Assembly: GCF_003071065.1 (NCBI RefSeq)
Contig: NZ_QCXX01000011.1
Coordinates: 1 to 64,000, forward strand
Direction: 5' to 3'
Source: Sphingobacterium athyrii
GTDB lineage: Bacteria > Bacteroidota > Bacteroidia > Sphingobacteriales > Sphingobacteriaceae
DNA: 64,000 nt
Both the position numbers and the translations under genes were made by a program. Position 1 is the stretch's first letter. Each line of letters starts with the position of its first letter. A model generated the notes under the pieces. The model was not told the DNA's origin. It searched no databases and saw only the letters and a program-made list of their open reading frames with translations. Shown one piece after another: positions 17,458 through 26,494 of this stretch.

Positions 17458-19002
17458 ATGAAAGATCGTATTTTCAGAGATTGGCTGAGCCCAACATGGG
17501 AACTATTCTTTTTGTTCTTGCTCAACATTATATTTTCCTTCAATAACGGAATCCCATCGTCGGTCAATACGTATGTCATGAACGGTTACGCCGGCATAAG
17601 TGCAGATCTCAATATGGCAACATATTGCTATTATGCCGGTATGGTCTGTGCAATTCCATTAGTGTTTCGGTTGATTAAGCTTCTTCCCAAAAAAACGATA
17701 CTGATTGTTTCCACCATTGTTATTCTTTTTTCAAATGCGATTTTGGAACATGCCAACAATGGCATCAATATCTGTATGGCTACGTTTTTTATTGGAAGTG
17801 CCAAAATTATCGTCACCATGGCCATTATCGGGGAAATGATTCCTTTTCTGATGCCACGTGGAGAACGTTACCAGCTTTATGCAGTTTATTACCCGATGAC
17901 AATGATCTTCCCGGCAATAGCAAATTATATAGCCACTATTTTCGCAACAACATTCTACTGGGAAACTGTATTTCTATTCCAGAATATATTATTGGCTATC
18001 GGTTTATTGCTATGCATTATTTTTATGAAATCGTCTAGTTTCAAAAAAGTACCTCTTTACCAGTATGACTGGTTTGGGAGCATATTGTTTTGCATTTCCC
18101 TGCTGAATATGGCGTATTTTAGTACTTATGGATTAACACAAAACTGGTTTCACTCCAAATTGATTATACTGACAGGAGCTGCGGCAATTTTATTCCTTGC
18201 TCTCTTTATAAATAGAAGTGTTATCATCCGAAAATCGCTGATGAATTTTGATGCCTTTTCAACGCGGACTTTGCCCATATCCGTCGGAACGATCTTTCTA
18301 TTCGGAATTTTTTACAGTTCCACATCCTTATATAGCTCACTATTGGGAATTACACTTGGTACAAACCCATTGGAGATCGCAAAGGTAAACACTTACGTCA
18401 TTCCCGGATACCTTATCGGTGCGCTGATTTCGTATGCATACTTTAAGTTTACCAAAAAATGTAAATTCATCTTGGCTTTTTCCGCTATCTGCTATGCATT
18501 ATCTTCTTTTTTCTTTGCACAGATTGCCGGTCTACAGGTACATACCACCCTATTTTACCTTCCTATGATTTTAAGAGGGATCGCTGTGATTACATCGTAC
18601 ATTGGCATAGGCGTATATATGGCGGGTAATATTCCAAATAAATATTACTTATCTGGATTGGTTTTTCTGATCCTGACCCGTTCCTTCTTGGTACCCGTTG
18701 TGTGGAGCAATACTATTGCCAATTGGTATTATCGTCAACAGGTCATTAAAACAGGCAATTTGGCTAACATCATAGATAACACGAATAGCCTGGTTTTACA
18801 ATCAGCCAATATCGGCAAATCGGTACAAGTACAAGCCTCTTTGCTTGCCATTCGGGACAGTTATAACGGATTGTTTATTGTGGGATTGATCCTCGTATTC
18901 CTCATTTTGGTGTTTCCTTATCATTCTTCCCCTGCCAGACGCATTTTCAACTGGAAAAGAAAAAATACAACAAAAGAAGCCCTACAGATTCCGGTCGCTT
19001 AA
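17458..19002 (+). CDS. emrB: MFS multidrug transporter (EmrB/DHA2-like)
   Basis: A 514-residue integral membrane protein with about 14 hydrophobic segments, the topology of DHA2 exporters. It starts 2 bp after the emrA-like gene, in the same operon as the MarR regulator, which supports a role in proton-driven export of toxic compounds. The charged segment MPRGERYQLYAVYYP (about 137-151) replaces a canonical loop motif, so the sequence is divergent, as usual in Bacteroidota. Substrate unknown. Confidence 0.88.
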   Translation: MKDRIFRDWLSPTWELFFLFLLNIIFSFNNGIPSSVNTYVMNGYAGISADLNMATYCYYAGMVCAIPLVFRLIKLLPKKTILIVSTIVILFSNAILEHANNGINICMATFFIGSAKIIVTMAIIGEMIPFLMPRGERYQLYAVYYPMTMIFPAIANYIATIFATTFYWETVFLFQNILLAIGLLLCIIFMKSSSFKKVPLYQYDWFGSILFCISLLNMAYFSTYGLTQNWFHSKLIILTGAAAILFLALFINRSVIIRKSLMNFDAFSTRTLPISVGTIFLFGIFYSSTSLYSSLLGITLGTNPLEIAKVNTYVIPGYLIGALISYAYFKFTKKCKFILAFSAICYALSSFFFAQIAGLQVHTTLFYLPMILRGIAVITSYIGIGVYMAGNIPNKYYLSGLVFLILTRSFLVPVVWSNTIANWYYRQQVIKTGNLANIIDNTNSLVLQSANIGKSVQVQASLLAIRDSYNGLFIVGLILVFLILVFPYHSSPARRIFNWKRKNTTKEALQIPVA

Positions 19003-19004
19003 TC

Positions 19005-19754
19005 TTAACTGATATAAATCTCTGTAATATACCGAAACACGATACGTTGGGAGATCGCATATTTTTCAAACAACGAGCGAAGGTCATCGTATAAATTTTT
19101 ACTCTCAGTCCCCTCTTTAGGAAAATAAGAGGATGATCTTACCCTTCCCAAAAAGGATTTCAAGTCAAATACTTGTTGGTTAGGCAAGGATACCTTCGTC
19201 ATTGGTCTATCGGCAAAAAAACTACGAAGGTCCTCATCGGTTATATTTTTATGACTGACAGATTGATAGCTGGGAATATGATTGTGTAAAAATTGTTCAT
19301 ATTCCCTTTGGAAAGCATCTTCCGGATCACGTTGATTCCAGGCCAGCACAATATGACCGTTTTTTGTAAGAATGCGATTAAATTCGTTAAAACAGGCGGT
19401 CCGATCGAACCAATGAAAAGATTGCCCGGCGAAAATTAAATCTACACAACCGGACTCGATAGCGGTATCTTCAGCCGTGGCGTTCAATGCAATTAAGTTC
19501 CGGTATGTTTTAAAATGGTGCACCAAAGATTCACGCATCTCCCTGTTGGGCTCCAGAGCAAAGACATCATTTCCATTTTCTAAAAATAACTGAGTGGATA
19601 AGCCGGTACCGCTGCCGATATCCGCTACCAGCCAGCTTTTATTCAGACCTATCTTTTCCTGAAGAATCTGAATAATTTCTTTGGGATAATTGGGTCTGAA
19701 TTTTTCATAATCCACAACCCTGTCGGTGAATCGCTCAATACTATTTTTGCTCAT
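19005..19754 (-). CDS. Class I SAM-dependent methyltransferase
   Basis: The 249-residue protein has the SAM-binding motif I VADIGSGTGLST (about 43-54), the acidic residue after strand 2 (VFALEPN, about 67-73) and the motif IV-like IFAGQSFHWFD (about 108-118). It resembles ubiquinone/menaquinone-type and trans-aconitate-type small-molecule methyltransferases, but the substrate cannot be assigned. It lies 16 bp downstream of radC on the same strand and converges with the exporter gene with a 2-bp gap. Confidence 0.85.
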   Translation of the reverse strand: MSKNSIERFTDRVVDYEKFRPNYPKEIIQILQEKIGLNKSWLVADIGSGTGLSTQLFLENGNDVFALEPNREMRESLVHHFKTYRNLIALNATAEDTAIESGCVDLIFAGQSFHWFDRTACFNEFNRILTKNGHIVLAWNQRDPEDAFQREYEQFLHNHIPSYQSVSHKNITDEDLRSFFADRPMTKVSLPNQQVFDLKSFLGRVRSSSYFPKEGTESKNLYDDLRSLFEKYAISQRIVFRYITEIYIS

Positions 19755-19770
19755 ATCAGATTTGCTATAG

Positions 19771-20469
19771 CTAATCGATTATATCTTCATCTCTGAAGCT
19801 ATAATATCCATTGTCCGTAAAGATCAGGTGATCGTTCACCCTAATATCCATAATTTTTGATGCTTCGACAATTTTTTGCGTCAGAATTCTGTCAGCATTA
19901 CTCGGCTGCAAAGTCCCTGAAGGATGGTTGTGAATCAGTACAATAGAATGCGCTTTTATTGCAAGGGCATGTCTCAGAATAATTCGGACATCGACTGGTG
20001 TAAAATCATTTCCACCGCGGCCAATAAGCTGTTGATCCAACAATTTGCATCCCGTGTTCAGATAAAGTGTCCAAAATTCCTCATGGGGTAAATCCTGTAG
20101 GATTGGTTTCATAAAATCATACACACGCTTGCTGCTATTTAAAATCTTCTTTTCTTCTGCCGGAGATTCTTTCTTGCGCCGCGCCAGCTCCAAGGCTGCA
20201 ATAATCGATATGGCCTTGGCCTCACCAATACCTTTATATCGACTCAATTCATTGACTTCCATCTTGGAAAGTGTATCCAGGCTATTGTTGGCATCCGCTA
20301 AAATACGTCGGCAAAGTCCTACGGCACTTTCGTCCATTGAACCAGATCCGATCAGAATAGCCAACAGCTCCGCATCGGAAAGGGCCCTTCGTCCCTGGTT
20401 CAATAATTTCTCGCGGGGACGGTCGGCCTCGGACCATTCCCTGATAACTAATTTATGCAGATTTGACAT
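19771..20469 (-). CDS. radC: RadC family JAMM-domain protein
   Basis: The 232-residue protein has an N-terminal helix-hairpin-helix-like region (ELSRYKGIGEAKA, about 74-86) and a C-terminal JAB1/MPN metal-binding domain. The metal motif is intact: HNHPSG (180-185) with Asp193 downstream. Despite the historical name, a direct DNA-repair function is uncertain for the family. The length is typical of the family. It is probably co-transcribed with the downstream methyltransferase gene. Confidence 0.95.
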   Translation of the reverse strand: MSNLHKLVIREWSEADRPREKLLNQGRRALSDAELLAILIGSGSMDESAVGLCRRILADANNSLDTLSKMEVNELSRYKGIGEAKAISIIAALELARRKKESPAEEKKILNSSKRVYDFMKPILQDLPHEEFWTLYLNTGCKLLDQQLIGRGGNDFTPVDVRIILRHALAIKAHSIVLIHNHPSGTLQPSNADRILTQKIVEASKIMDIRVNDHLIFTDNGYYSFRDEDIID

Positions 20470-20582
20470 TGTTTAAACTATAACCGGCTAGCTAACATAA
20501 ATATATAAAATATTTCGCATTATTTTTGAGATCAAATTCCTACAAATAACGTGATTAAAAAAAAATGGAGATTGGGATTTAC

Positions 20583-20612
20583 TTCGCATTTCACTCTGAA
20601 ACATTATCTTTG
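20583..20612 (+). promoter_or_regulatory. Promoter of the peptidyl-prolyl isomerase gene
   Basis: TTC (20583-20585), 19 bp, then a perfect TATCTTTG (20605-20612). The ATG at 20635 lies 22 bp further on. Confidence 0.6.
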
Positions 20613-20634
20613 TATTTCATAAAAATTTTTGAAC

Positions 20635-21093
20635 ATGAGTAAAGCGATTATTAAAACAGAAAAAGGCGACATGACTGTGCAATTCTACACAGCCGATGCT
20701 CCAAATACAGTAGCAAATTTTATTAAACTTGCTAAATCAGGTTATTACGACGGATTGGCTTTCCACCGTGTTATTCCTGATTTTGTTATTCAAGGTGGTT
20801 GCCCAAATTCACGTGAAGGTGCTGCAGGTATCCCCGGAACAGGTGGCCCCGGTTATAAAATCGATTGTGAATTAACTGGTGAAAATCAATACCATGACAG
20901 AGGTGTATTGTCAATGGCTCACGCTGGTCGCAATACAGGGGGTTCTCAATTTTTCGTTTGCCACAGCCGCAATAATACAGCTCACTTAGACCGTAACCAT
21001 ACCTGCTTCGGAAAAGTAATCGAGAATGTTGATGTGGTAGACGATATCAGACAAGGAGACCGTATTTTATCAATTGAAGTAATCGAAGATTAA
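20635..21093 (+). CDS. Cyclophilin-type peptidyl-prolyl cis-trans isomerase
   Basis: The 152-residue single-domain cyclophilin catalyses proline isomerisation during protein folding. Active-site motifs are visible: FHRVIPDFVIQGG with the catalytic Arg, GRNTGGSQFFVC and the HLDRNHTCFGKV loop. There is no signal peptide, so it is cytoplasmic. The ATG at 20635 is preferred over a TTG two codons upstream. The DUF5606 gene follows 26 bp downstream on the same strand and ends in a strong terminator. Confidence 0.96.
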   Translation: MSKAIIKTEKGDMTVQFYTADAPNTVANFIKLAKSGYYDGLAFHRVIPDFVIQGGCPNSREGAAGIPGTGGPGYKIDCELTGENQYHDRGVLSMAHAGRNTGGSQFFVCHSRNNTAHLDRNHTCFGKVIENVDVVDDIRQGDRILSIEVIED

Positions 21094-21119
21094 TTCTTGG
21101 AGATTTAAAAAAAATTAAG

Positions 21120-21524
21120 ATGAATTTAAGAGCATTAGTATCTGTAACTGGTAAACCAGGATTGTTCAAATTGGTTGGACAAAACAAAGGCGGTTTTATT
21201 TTAGAAACCCTTGATCAAGCAAAAATTAAAACTGTGGTAAGTTTGTCTTCGACAAAAATGGCAACATTGGAAGATATTACCATTTATGGTGACGAAGAGG
21301 AAATCCGTCTTTTGGATATCTTCGAAACCATTAAAGAAAAAGGTTTGACATTACCTGACACGAAATCAGACGGCGCTACATTGCGGGATTTCTTCCGTGA
21401 AGTTGCTCCAGGCCATGATGAATCTCGTGTATACACATCAGATATCAAGAAGGTGATCACTTGGTACAACATTATCAAGGAATTCCCTTTATTTGAAGAA
21501 GAAGCACCAGCTCCTTTGGTATAA
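21120..21524 (+). CDS. DUF5606 family protein
   Basis: A 134-residue acidic protein starting MNLRALVSVTGKPGLFKLVG, recognisable as the conserved Bacteroidota family DUF5606. The N-terminal half looks like a small beta-barrel domain (about 1-60) and the C-terminal half is helical, with DFFREVAPGHDESRVY conserved. Its function is unknown. It follows the cyclophilin gene, probably in one transcript. Confidence 0.85.
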   Translation: MNLRALVSVTGKPGLFKLVGQNKGGFILETLDQAKIKTVVSLSSTKMATLEDITIYGDEEEIRLLDIFETIKEKGLTLPDTKSDGATLRDFFREVAPGHDESRVYTSDIKKVITWYNIIKEFPLFEEEAPAPLV

Positions 21525-21547
21525 TCCAGATAGCCGGATAAAAAAAG

Positions 21548-21572
21548 CCCCGGAAACGAGTTTTCCGGGGCT
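21548..21572. terminator. Strong bidirectional terminator
   Basis: GCCCCGGAAA (21548-21557) and TTTCCGGGGC (21563-21572) form a perfect 10-bp stem. A T-tract lies after it on the plus strand, and an A-tract before it serves the minus strand. It ends the DUF5606 transcript and faces the convergent murA gene. Confidence 0.92.
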
Positions 21573-21621
21573 TTTTTAGTTTTCCGCAATAATCTTTTTT
21601 GCGTACTATGCAAATACTTGA

Positions 21622-22947
21622 CTAGTGACCTTTTGGTTCGACGTCCACACGTTTGATATCTGCACCTAGTTTGCGTAAGCGTTCCTCGATATCTTGATAT
21701 CCACGTTCGATCTGTTCGATATTGTGGATCACGGACTTTCCTTTTGCAGATAAAGCCGCGATCAATAAGGATACTCCTGCACGAATATCAGGAGATGTCA
21801 TTTCGATACCTCTCAAAGAATGGGATTTATTCATTCCGATTACGGTCGCGCGGTGCGGATCACACAAAATGATCTGTGCACCCATATCTATTAATTTATC
21901 GACAAAGAACAATCTGCTTTCAAACATCTTTTGGTGAATCAATACATTCCCTTTCGCCTGTGTAGCGACCACAAGAATAATACTCAAAAGATCCGGTGTA
22001 AATCCGGGCCATGGTGCATCCGAGATGGTCAGAATGGAACCATCTATAAAAGTATCAATTTCGTAAGAATCCTGTGCCGGAATAAAGATATCGTCTCCTC
22101 TCAATTCAAATTGAATACCCAAACGGGAAAATACCGAAGGTATTACACCCAATTCCTGAAAACAGACATCTTTAATAGTAATTTCTGAACCGGTCATTGC
22201 CGCCAAACCTATAAAAGAACCGATCTCAATCATATCAGGTAACATACGATGCGATGTTCCGCCAAGACGTTGCACCCCTTCTATGGTCAGCAAATTAGAT
22301 CCGATGCCCGATATCTTAGCCCCCATACGATTCAACATTTTACAGAGTTGTTGCAGATAAGGTTCACAGGCCGCATTATAAATAGTTGTCGTTCCTTTGG
22401 CCAATACCGCAGCCATAACAATATTTGCCGTACCGGTTACGGACGCTTCATCCAATAAAATATAATTACCTTTCAGTTCGGTAGCATCTACATTAAAGAA
22501 GTGTGTGGATGCGTCGTAGACAAATTTGGCACCTAGTTTTTCAAAACCCAGAAAGTGTGTATCGAGACGTCTACGCCCGATTTTATCACCTCCCGGTTTT
22601 GGAATGGCAGCTTTGCCAAAGCGAGCCAATAATGGCCCTACAATCATGATCGAACCACGTAAGCCTCCGCCCTTTTCCTTAAACTCAGGCGATTGGAAAT
22701 AATCTATATTAATGTCTTTGGCTTCAAAAACGTAAGTATCTTTATCTATACGATCAATTTTAACGCCCAATGCAGCCAACAGATCAATTAACTTATTGAC
22801 ATCTTTAATATCCGGAATATTACTGATGGTCATGGGTTCTTCAGTCAGTAAAACTGCTGACAGAATCTGTAAAGCTTCATTTTTTGCTCCTTGTGGAATA
22901 ATCTCTCCCTTTAACGGTTTTCCACCGATTATTTCAAATGCATTCAT
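21622..22947 (-). CDS. murA: UDP-N-acetylglucosamine 1-carboxyvinyltransferase with Asp at the catalytic Cys position
   Basis: The 441-residue enzyme transfers enolpyruvate from PEP to UDP-GlcNAc, the first committed step of peptidoglycan synthesis. Family motifs: the GAKNEAL segment (about 20-26), LRGSIMIVGPLLARFG (about 96-111) and DIRAGVSLLIAAL near the end. The catalytic loop reads PKPGGDKIGRR, with Asp121 where E. coli MurA has Cys115. A Cys-to-Asp change at this site keeps activity and gives fosfomycin resistance in other bacteria. The length is slightly above the usual 420. Confidence 0.96.
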   Translation of the reverse strand: MNAFEIIGGKPLKGEIIPQGAKNEALQILSAVLLTEEPMTISNIPDIKDVNKLIDLLAALGVKIDRIDKDTYVFEAKDINIDYFQSPEFKEKGGGLRGSIMIVGPLLARFGKAAIPKPGGDKIGRRRLDTHFLGFEKLGAKFVYDASTHFFNVDATELKGNYILLDEASVTGTANIVMAAVLAKGTTTIYNAACEPYLQQLCKMLNRMGAKISGIGSNLLTIEGVQRLGGTSHRMLPDMIEIGSFIGLAAMTGSEITIKDVCFQELGVIPSVFSRLGIQFELRGDDIFIPAQDSYEIDTFIDGSILTISDAPWPGFTPDLLSIILVVATQAKGNVLIHQKMFESRLFFVDKLIDMGAQIILCDPHRATVIGMNKSHSLRGIEMTSPDIRAGVSLLIAALSAKGKSVIHNIEQIERGYQDIEERLRKLGADIKRVDVEPKGH

Positions 22948-23144
22948 TTATATAACTGATATCTTCTTATTACAACAAAACCCGAGGTATAATTTAGTTT
23001 CCTGATGTCACTAAATGAAAATCCGGACTTCTTAAAATCAACAAAATTGTATTGAAAAAAGTTTATGGAATTTTCCAATGCACAGATTCCGTTCAGTCAG
23101 ATCCTATTGACCGGAACTGATAAACAAATCCATTCCATAAATAA

Positions 23145-23196
23145 AGAAGGCAATTGTAAAGAAATATATGAATCACTTCGCAATTGCCCGCTTCTT
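23145..23196 (-). terminator. Probable terminator of the DUF4290 gene
   Basis: GGCAATTG (23149-23156) pairs with CAATTGCC (23181-23188), extended by AGAA and TTCT arms across a 2-nt bulge. On the minus strand the stem is followed by a T-rich stretch. It lies just downstream of the DUF4290 stop codon. Confidence 0.55.
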
Positions 23197-23217
23197 ATAA
23201 ATTAAAAACTTAAAGAA

Positions 23218-24021
23218 CTAGCCTCTTTTATTATTATTGTAATTATTCTGAGGTTTTCTGTTTCTATTGTTGTTGTTATTGTTATTGCTGCCACCAAAAT
23301 TGTTCCGCTTCATGTTGTTATTGTTGTTTGACATACGAGGCTTGCCACTACCACCGCTGCCTTTCGACTGATAACCTGAAGAGTTATTATTGTTGCTGCT
23401 GCTATTATTATTGTTTCCGCTTGAATTGCCTGTTGTAGGACCTTTAACACGGTTTCCAGGAGGCGGAGTTTTAAAATCAAGTTTAGTCAATACCGTACCT
23501 TCGGGTAAAGTCAATTGGTAGCCGGACAATTCCTTCAAATCCTGGATTATCAATTCATCAGATACGGAATCTTTGTTCCAGGTAACATAGGCCATTTTCA
23601 TAAAATTGGCGATACCAATCACCATCTGCTCGCGTTTAGGCTCATCGGTCACTTTTAAGGCCTTATCAATCATTTTTTCCACCGTAAATCCATAGTGTTT
23701 GAATTTGATGGAATGTTGCGGATAGCCCAAGTGTTCCACTTCATGCTTCACACTTTTTGCGGTAGCGATTGGATATGGTGAGTCAATATCAAGCTTAAAA
23801 TCCGAGATAATCTGGAGGTGATCCCAAAGTTTATGCTTAAAATCTGAAACGTCTCTTAAGTGTGGATTCAACACCCCCATCATGTCGATCACGATTTGGG
23901 CATGTTTATTTCTTTCTTCCTTTGTGGGTAAAGTACAAATGTAATCTACCATATTTTGCACGTTGCGGCCATATTCTGCAAGGATCAATTTTGGCCTGGT
24001 GCTGTTGTAGTCAAAGTTCAT
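23218..24021 (-). CDS. DUF4290 family protein with Asn-rich tail
   Basis: The 267-residue protein has a conserved N-terminal domain (about 1-190) typical of the Bacteroidota family DUF4290, with EYGRNVQNMVDYICTLPTKEER and PHLRDVSDFKHKLWDHL. The last 75 residues or so are low complexity: Asn, Gly and Ser runs mixed with Lys/Arg. The basic disordered tail might bind nucleic acid, which is inference. It lies 52 bp downstream of the UvrD-type helicase gene on the same strand and probably shares its transcript. Function unknown. Confidence 0.85.
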   Translation of the reverse strand: MNFDYNSTRPKLILAEYGRNVQNMVDYICTLPTKEERNKHAQIVIDMMGVLNPHLRDVSDFKHKLWDHLQIISDFKLDIDSPYPIATAKSVKHEVEHLGYPQHSIKFKHYGFTVEKMIDKALKVTDEPKREQMVIGIANFMKMAYVTWNKDSVSDELIIQDLKELSGYQLTLPEGTVLTKLDFKTPPPGNRVKGPTTGNSSGNNNNSSSNNNNSSGYQSKGSGGSGKPRMSNNNNNMKRNNFGGSNNNNNNNRNRKPQNNYNNNKRG

Positions 24022-24073
24022 ATAGCTAATATAAGTACCTATTAAACGGTTAAGATCTCGTTTTGGTATTTTA

Positions 24074-26353
24074 TTATTGAATTATTCTAAGTTTTGCAAA
24101 TTTAAGCAACAATTGTTTCTGTCCCAACTCCTTAAAGAAAATAGTTGCTTTTATATCTCCTTTATTTCCTTCTAGGTTGACAACTTTACCAAATCCGAAG
24201 CGTTCATGTTCAACTTCCATGCCGACCTGAAGATTTGATGTATCAGAAGGAGCAAAACCCGCAGTAGGTTTGTGGGCTTTGGGCAGTATAGACGTTGTTT
24301 TAACCATTGGCTTAGGCTTAGGTTTCGAAAACACATCATCACTGTCCTTTTGTTGCCACGCGACTCGTTCGCCTTGAAAACTTCCGGCTGAAGCGGAAGT
24401 TTGTCGGGGTTTAAAATCCAATGCAAGACAAGCAGGATTCAGTTCATCCAAGAAACGACTGGGTTCGCAGTTATTCAACGTCCCCCAACGATATCGCGAA
24501 GTAGCATACGAAAGTAGTAATTTTTTTTCAGCTCTGGTAACAGCAACGTAAAAAAGTCTTCGTTCTTCCTCCAATTCTGTCCTGGAATTCAATGACAACT
24601 GAGATGGAAACAGATTTTCTTCCAAGCCTACAATAAAAACAACCGGAAATTCAAGTCCTTTAGAAGAGTGTATGGTCATCAAAGAAACGGTGTCTGCATT
24701 CGGATCTTTATCGTTGTCATCATTGGTCAATAAAGCGATATCCTGCATGTATATGTCAAGGCCACGGTCTTCAATATCTTCCCGTTCCGAAAACTCTTTG
24801 ATACCATTGAGTAGCTCCTGAATGTTTTCATAACGTGCCAGTCCCTCTACCGACTTATCTTCATAAAGTTCTTTCAATATACCACAGTGCTGCGCAATAT
24901 GCATCGCCGTGTCAAACGCATTGCTATTTTTAGCCAGGGCCTGAAAACTTTGTACCATCTGTGCGAAACCTCCCACGGAAGTCGCACTGCGACCGTCCAG
25001 GAAATGTGCCGCATTGGCCACCACATCCCAAATGCGATATTGGTTCTGATCGGCAGCAATCATGATCTTTTCAATCGTTGTATCTCCGATTCCCCGACGT
25101 GGGTAGTTAATAACGCGTTTCAATGCTTCCTCATCATTGGGATTGAAGGTAAGACGGAAATACGCGATCAGGTCTTTAATTTCCTTCCGTTGGTAGAAAG
25201 AGGTACCACCATAGATCTTATAGGGTATATTGATCTTGCGCAGGGCTTCTTCCATCGCCCGTGATTGCGCATTGGTCCGATAAAGAATAGCAAAATCTTT
25301 GTAATTGAGTCCTTTCAGAGATTTCTCTTCAATAATCTGATCTGCAACGATTTTCCCCTCTTCATTATCGGAAAAAGCACGTGAAACCTTAATTTTTTCA
25401 CCTTCTTCATTATCCGAAAAAACATTCTTTTCCAGCTGGTTCTGATTATTGGCGATCACCGAATTTGCCGCATTGACAATCATTTTGGTGGATCTGTAAT
25501 TCTGCTCCAATTTAAAGATCTTGACATCTGGATAATCTTTCTGGAAGTTCAGGATATTCTGAATATTGGCCCCCCGGAAGGCATATATTGACTGCGCATC
25601 ATCACCAACGACACATATATTTTCATTGACGGCGGCCAGTCTTTTGACGATTAGGTACTGCGAGAAGTTGGTATCCTGATACTCATCAACCATCAGGTAA
25701 CGAAATTGATGCTGGTATTTATGCAATACCTCCGGGTGTTTATTCAATAAAACATTTGTTTTGAACAGGAGATCATCAAAATCCATGGCACCCGCGCGAT
25801 AACAGCGCTGTGCATAGGTCATGTAAATCTGCCCCAATTGCCCGCGCCCATTCGAAATATCTTCGGCCAATATGGCCTCATTTTTATTGTATTCCTGTGG
25901 AGAGATCAAATTATTCTTGGCTTGTGATATGCGGCCATAGACATGATTGACATTGTATAATTTGTCATCCAGGTTCATCTCCTTGAGAATGGCACGCAGC
26001 AAGCTTTTGGTATCGTCCGTATCGTAGATGGTAAAATTTCGGGGGTATCCGATCAGTTCAGCTTCTACCCGAAGTATTTTTGCGAATACGGAGTGGAATG
26101 TTCCCATCCAAATATTTTTCGCTTCGCTTCCTACGACAGATACAATACGCGCGCGCATCTCTTTGGCCGCTTTATTCGTAAATGTCAATACCAAAATATT
26201 GAATGGATCAACGCCTTTTTGAATCAAGTGTGCTACACGGTACGTAATTACCCGTGTTTTTCCTGAACCAGCTCCTGCAACAATCATGACAGGGCCTTCT
26301 GTTTGCTCTACGGCTCCTCGTTGTGAAGGGTTTAAACCCGCTAAATAATCCAA
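24074..26353 (-). CDS. uvrD: UvrD/PcrA-type superfamily I DNA helicase
   Basis: The 759-residue 3'-5' helicase acts in nucleotide excision repair and removal of proteins from DNA. Motifs in order: Q motif LNPSQRGAV, Walker A AGAGSGKT (26-33), TFTNKAA, DEYQDTN (motif II), GDDAQSIYAFRGA (motif III), QNYRST (motif IV), TIHSSKGLEFPVVF (motif V) and YVAVTRAEKKL (motif VI). The C-terminus has a Tudor-like tail (MEVEHERFGFGKV) as in PcrA, which contacts RNA polymerase in other bacteria. The length is normal. Confidence 0.96.
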   Translation of the reverse strand: MDYLAGLNPSQRGAVEQTEGPVMIVAGAGSGKTRVITYRVAHLIQKGVDPFNILVLTFTNKAAKEMRARIVSVVGSEAKNIWMGTFHSVFAKILRVEAELIGYPRNFTIYDTDDTKSLLRAILKEMNLDDKLYNVNHVYGRISQAKNNLISPQEYNKNEAILAEDISNGRGQLGQIYMTYAQRCYRAGAMDFDDLLFKTNVLLNKHPEVLHKYQHQFRYLMVDEYQDTNFSQYLIVKRLAAVNENICVVGDDAQSIYAFRGANIQNILNFQKDYPDVKIFKLEQNYRSTKMIVNAANSVIANNQNQLEKNVFSDNEEGEKIKVSRAFSDNEEGKIVADQIIEEKSLKGLNYKDFAILYRTNAQSRAMEEALRKINIPYKIYGGTSFYQRKEIKDLIAYFRLTFNPNDEEALKRVINYPRRGIGDTTIEKIMIAADQNQYRIWDVVANAAHFLDGRSATSVGGFAQMVQSFQALAKNSNAFDTAMHIAQHCGILKELYEDKSVEGLARYENIQELLNGIKEFSEREDIEDRGLDIYMQDIALLTNDDNDKDPNADTVSLMTIHSSKGLEFPVVFIVGLEENLFPSQLSLNSRTELEEERRLFYVAVTRAEKKLLLSYATSRYRWGTLNNCEPSRFLDELNPACLALDFKPRQTSASAGSFQGERVAWQQKDSDDVFSKPKPKPMVKTTSILPKAHKPTAGFAPSDTSNLQVGMEVEHERFGFGKVVNLEGNKGDIKATIFFKELGQKQLLLKFAKLRIIQ

Positions 26354-26446
26354 ATTAACTCCTTAAATTTTAAAACCTGAGAATAGGGTATAAAAGTACA
26401 AATTTCCTATCGATCACTAAGGCAATCAAGCCAATATTTTTGCACA

Positions 26447-26480
26447 AAAAAATCCGACAATTTAAAATCGTCGGATTTTT
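26447..26480. terminator. Terminator downstream of guaB
   Basis: AAAATCCGAC (26449-26458) pairs with GTCGGATTTT (26470-26479), with T-runs on both strands after the stem. It follows the guaB stop codon on the minus strand and separates it from the helicase gene. Confidence 0.85.
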
Positions 26481-26494
26481 ATCGTGTCATTTGT

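Noticed and set aside
23218..23460. Trinucleotide-like repeats in the DUF4290 gene as a CRISPR or VNTR
   Set aside because: They encode Asn/Gly/Ser runs in a continuous reading frame, with no regular repeat-spacer structure.
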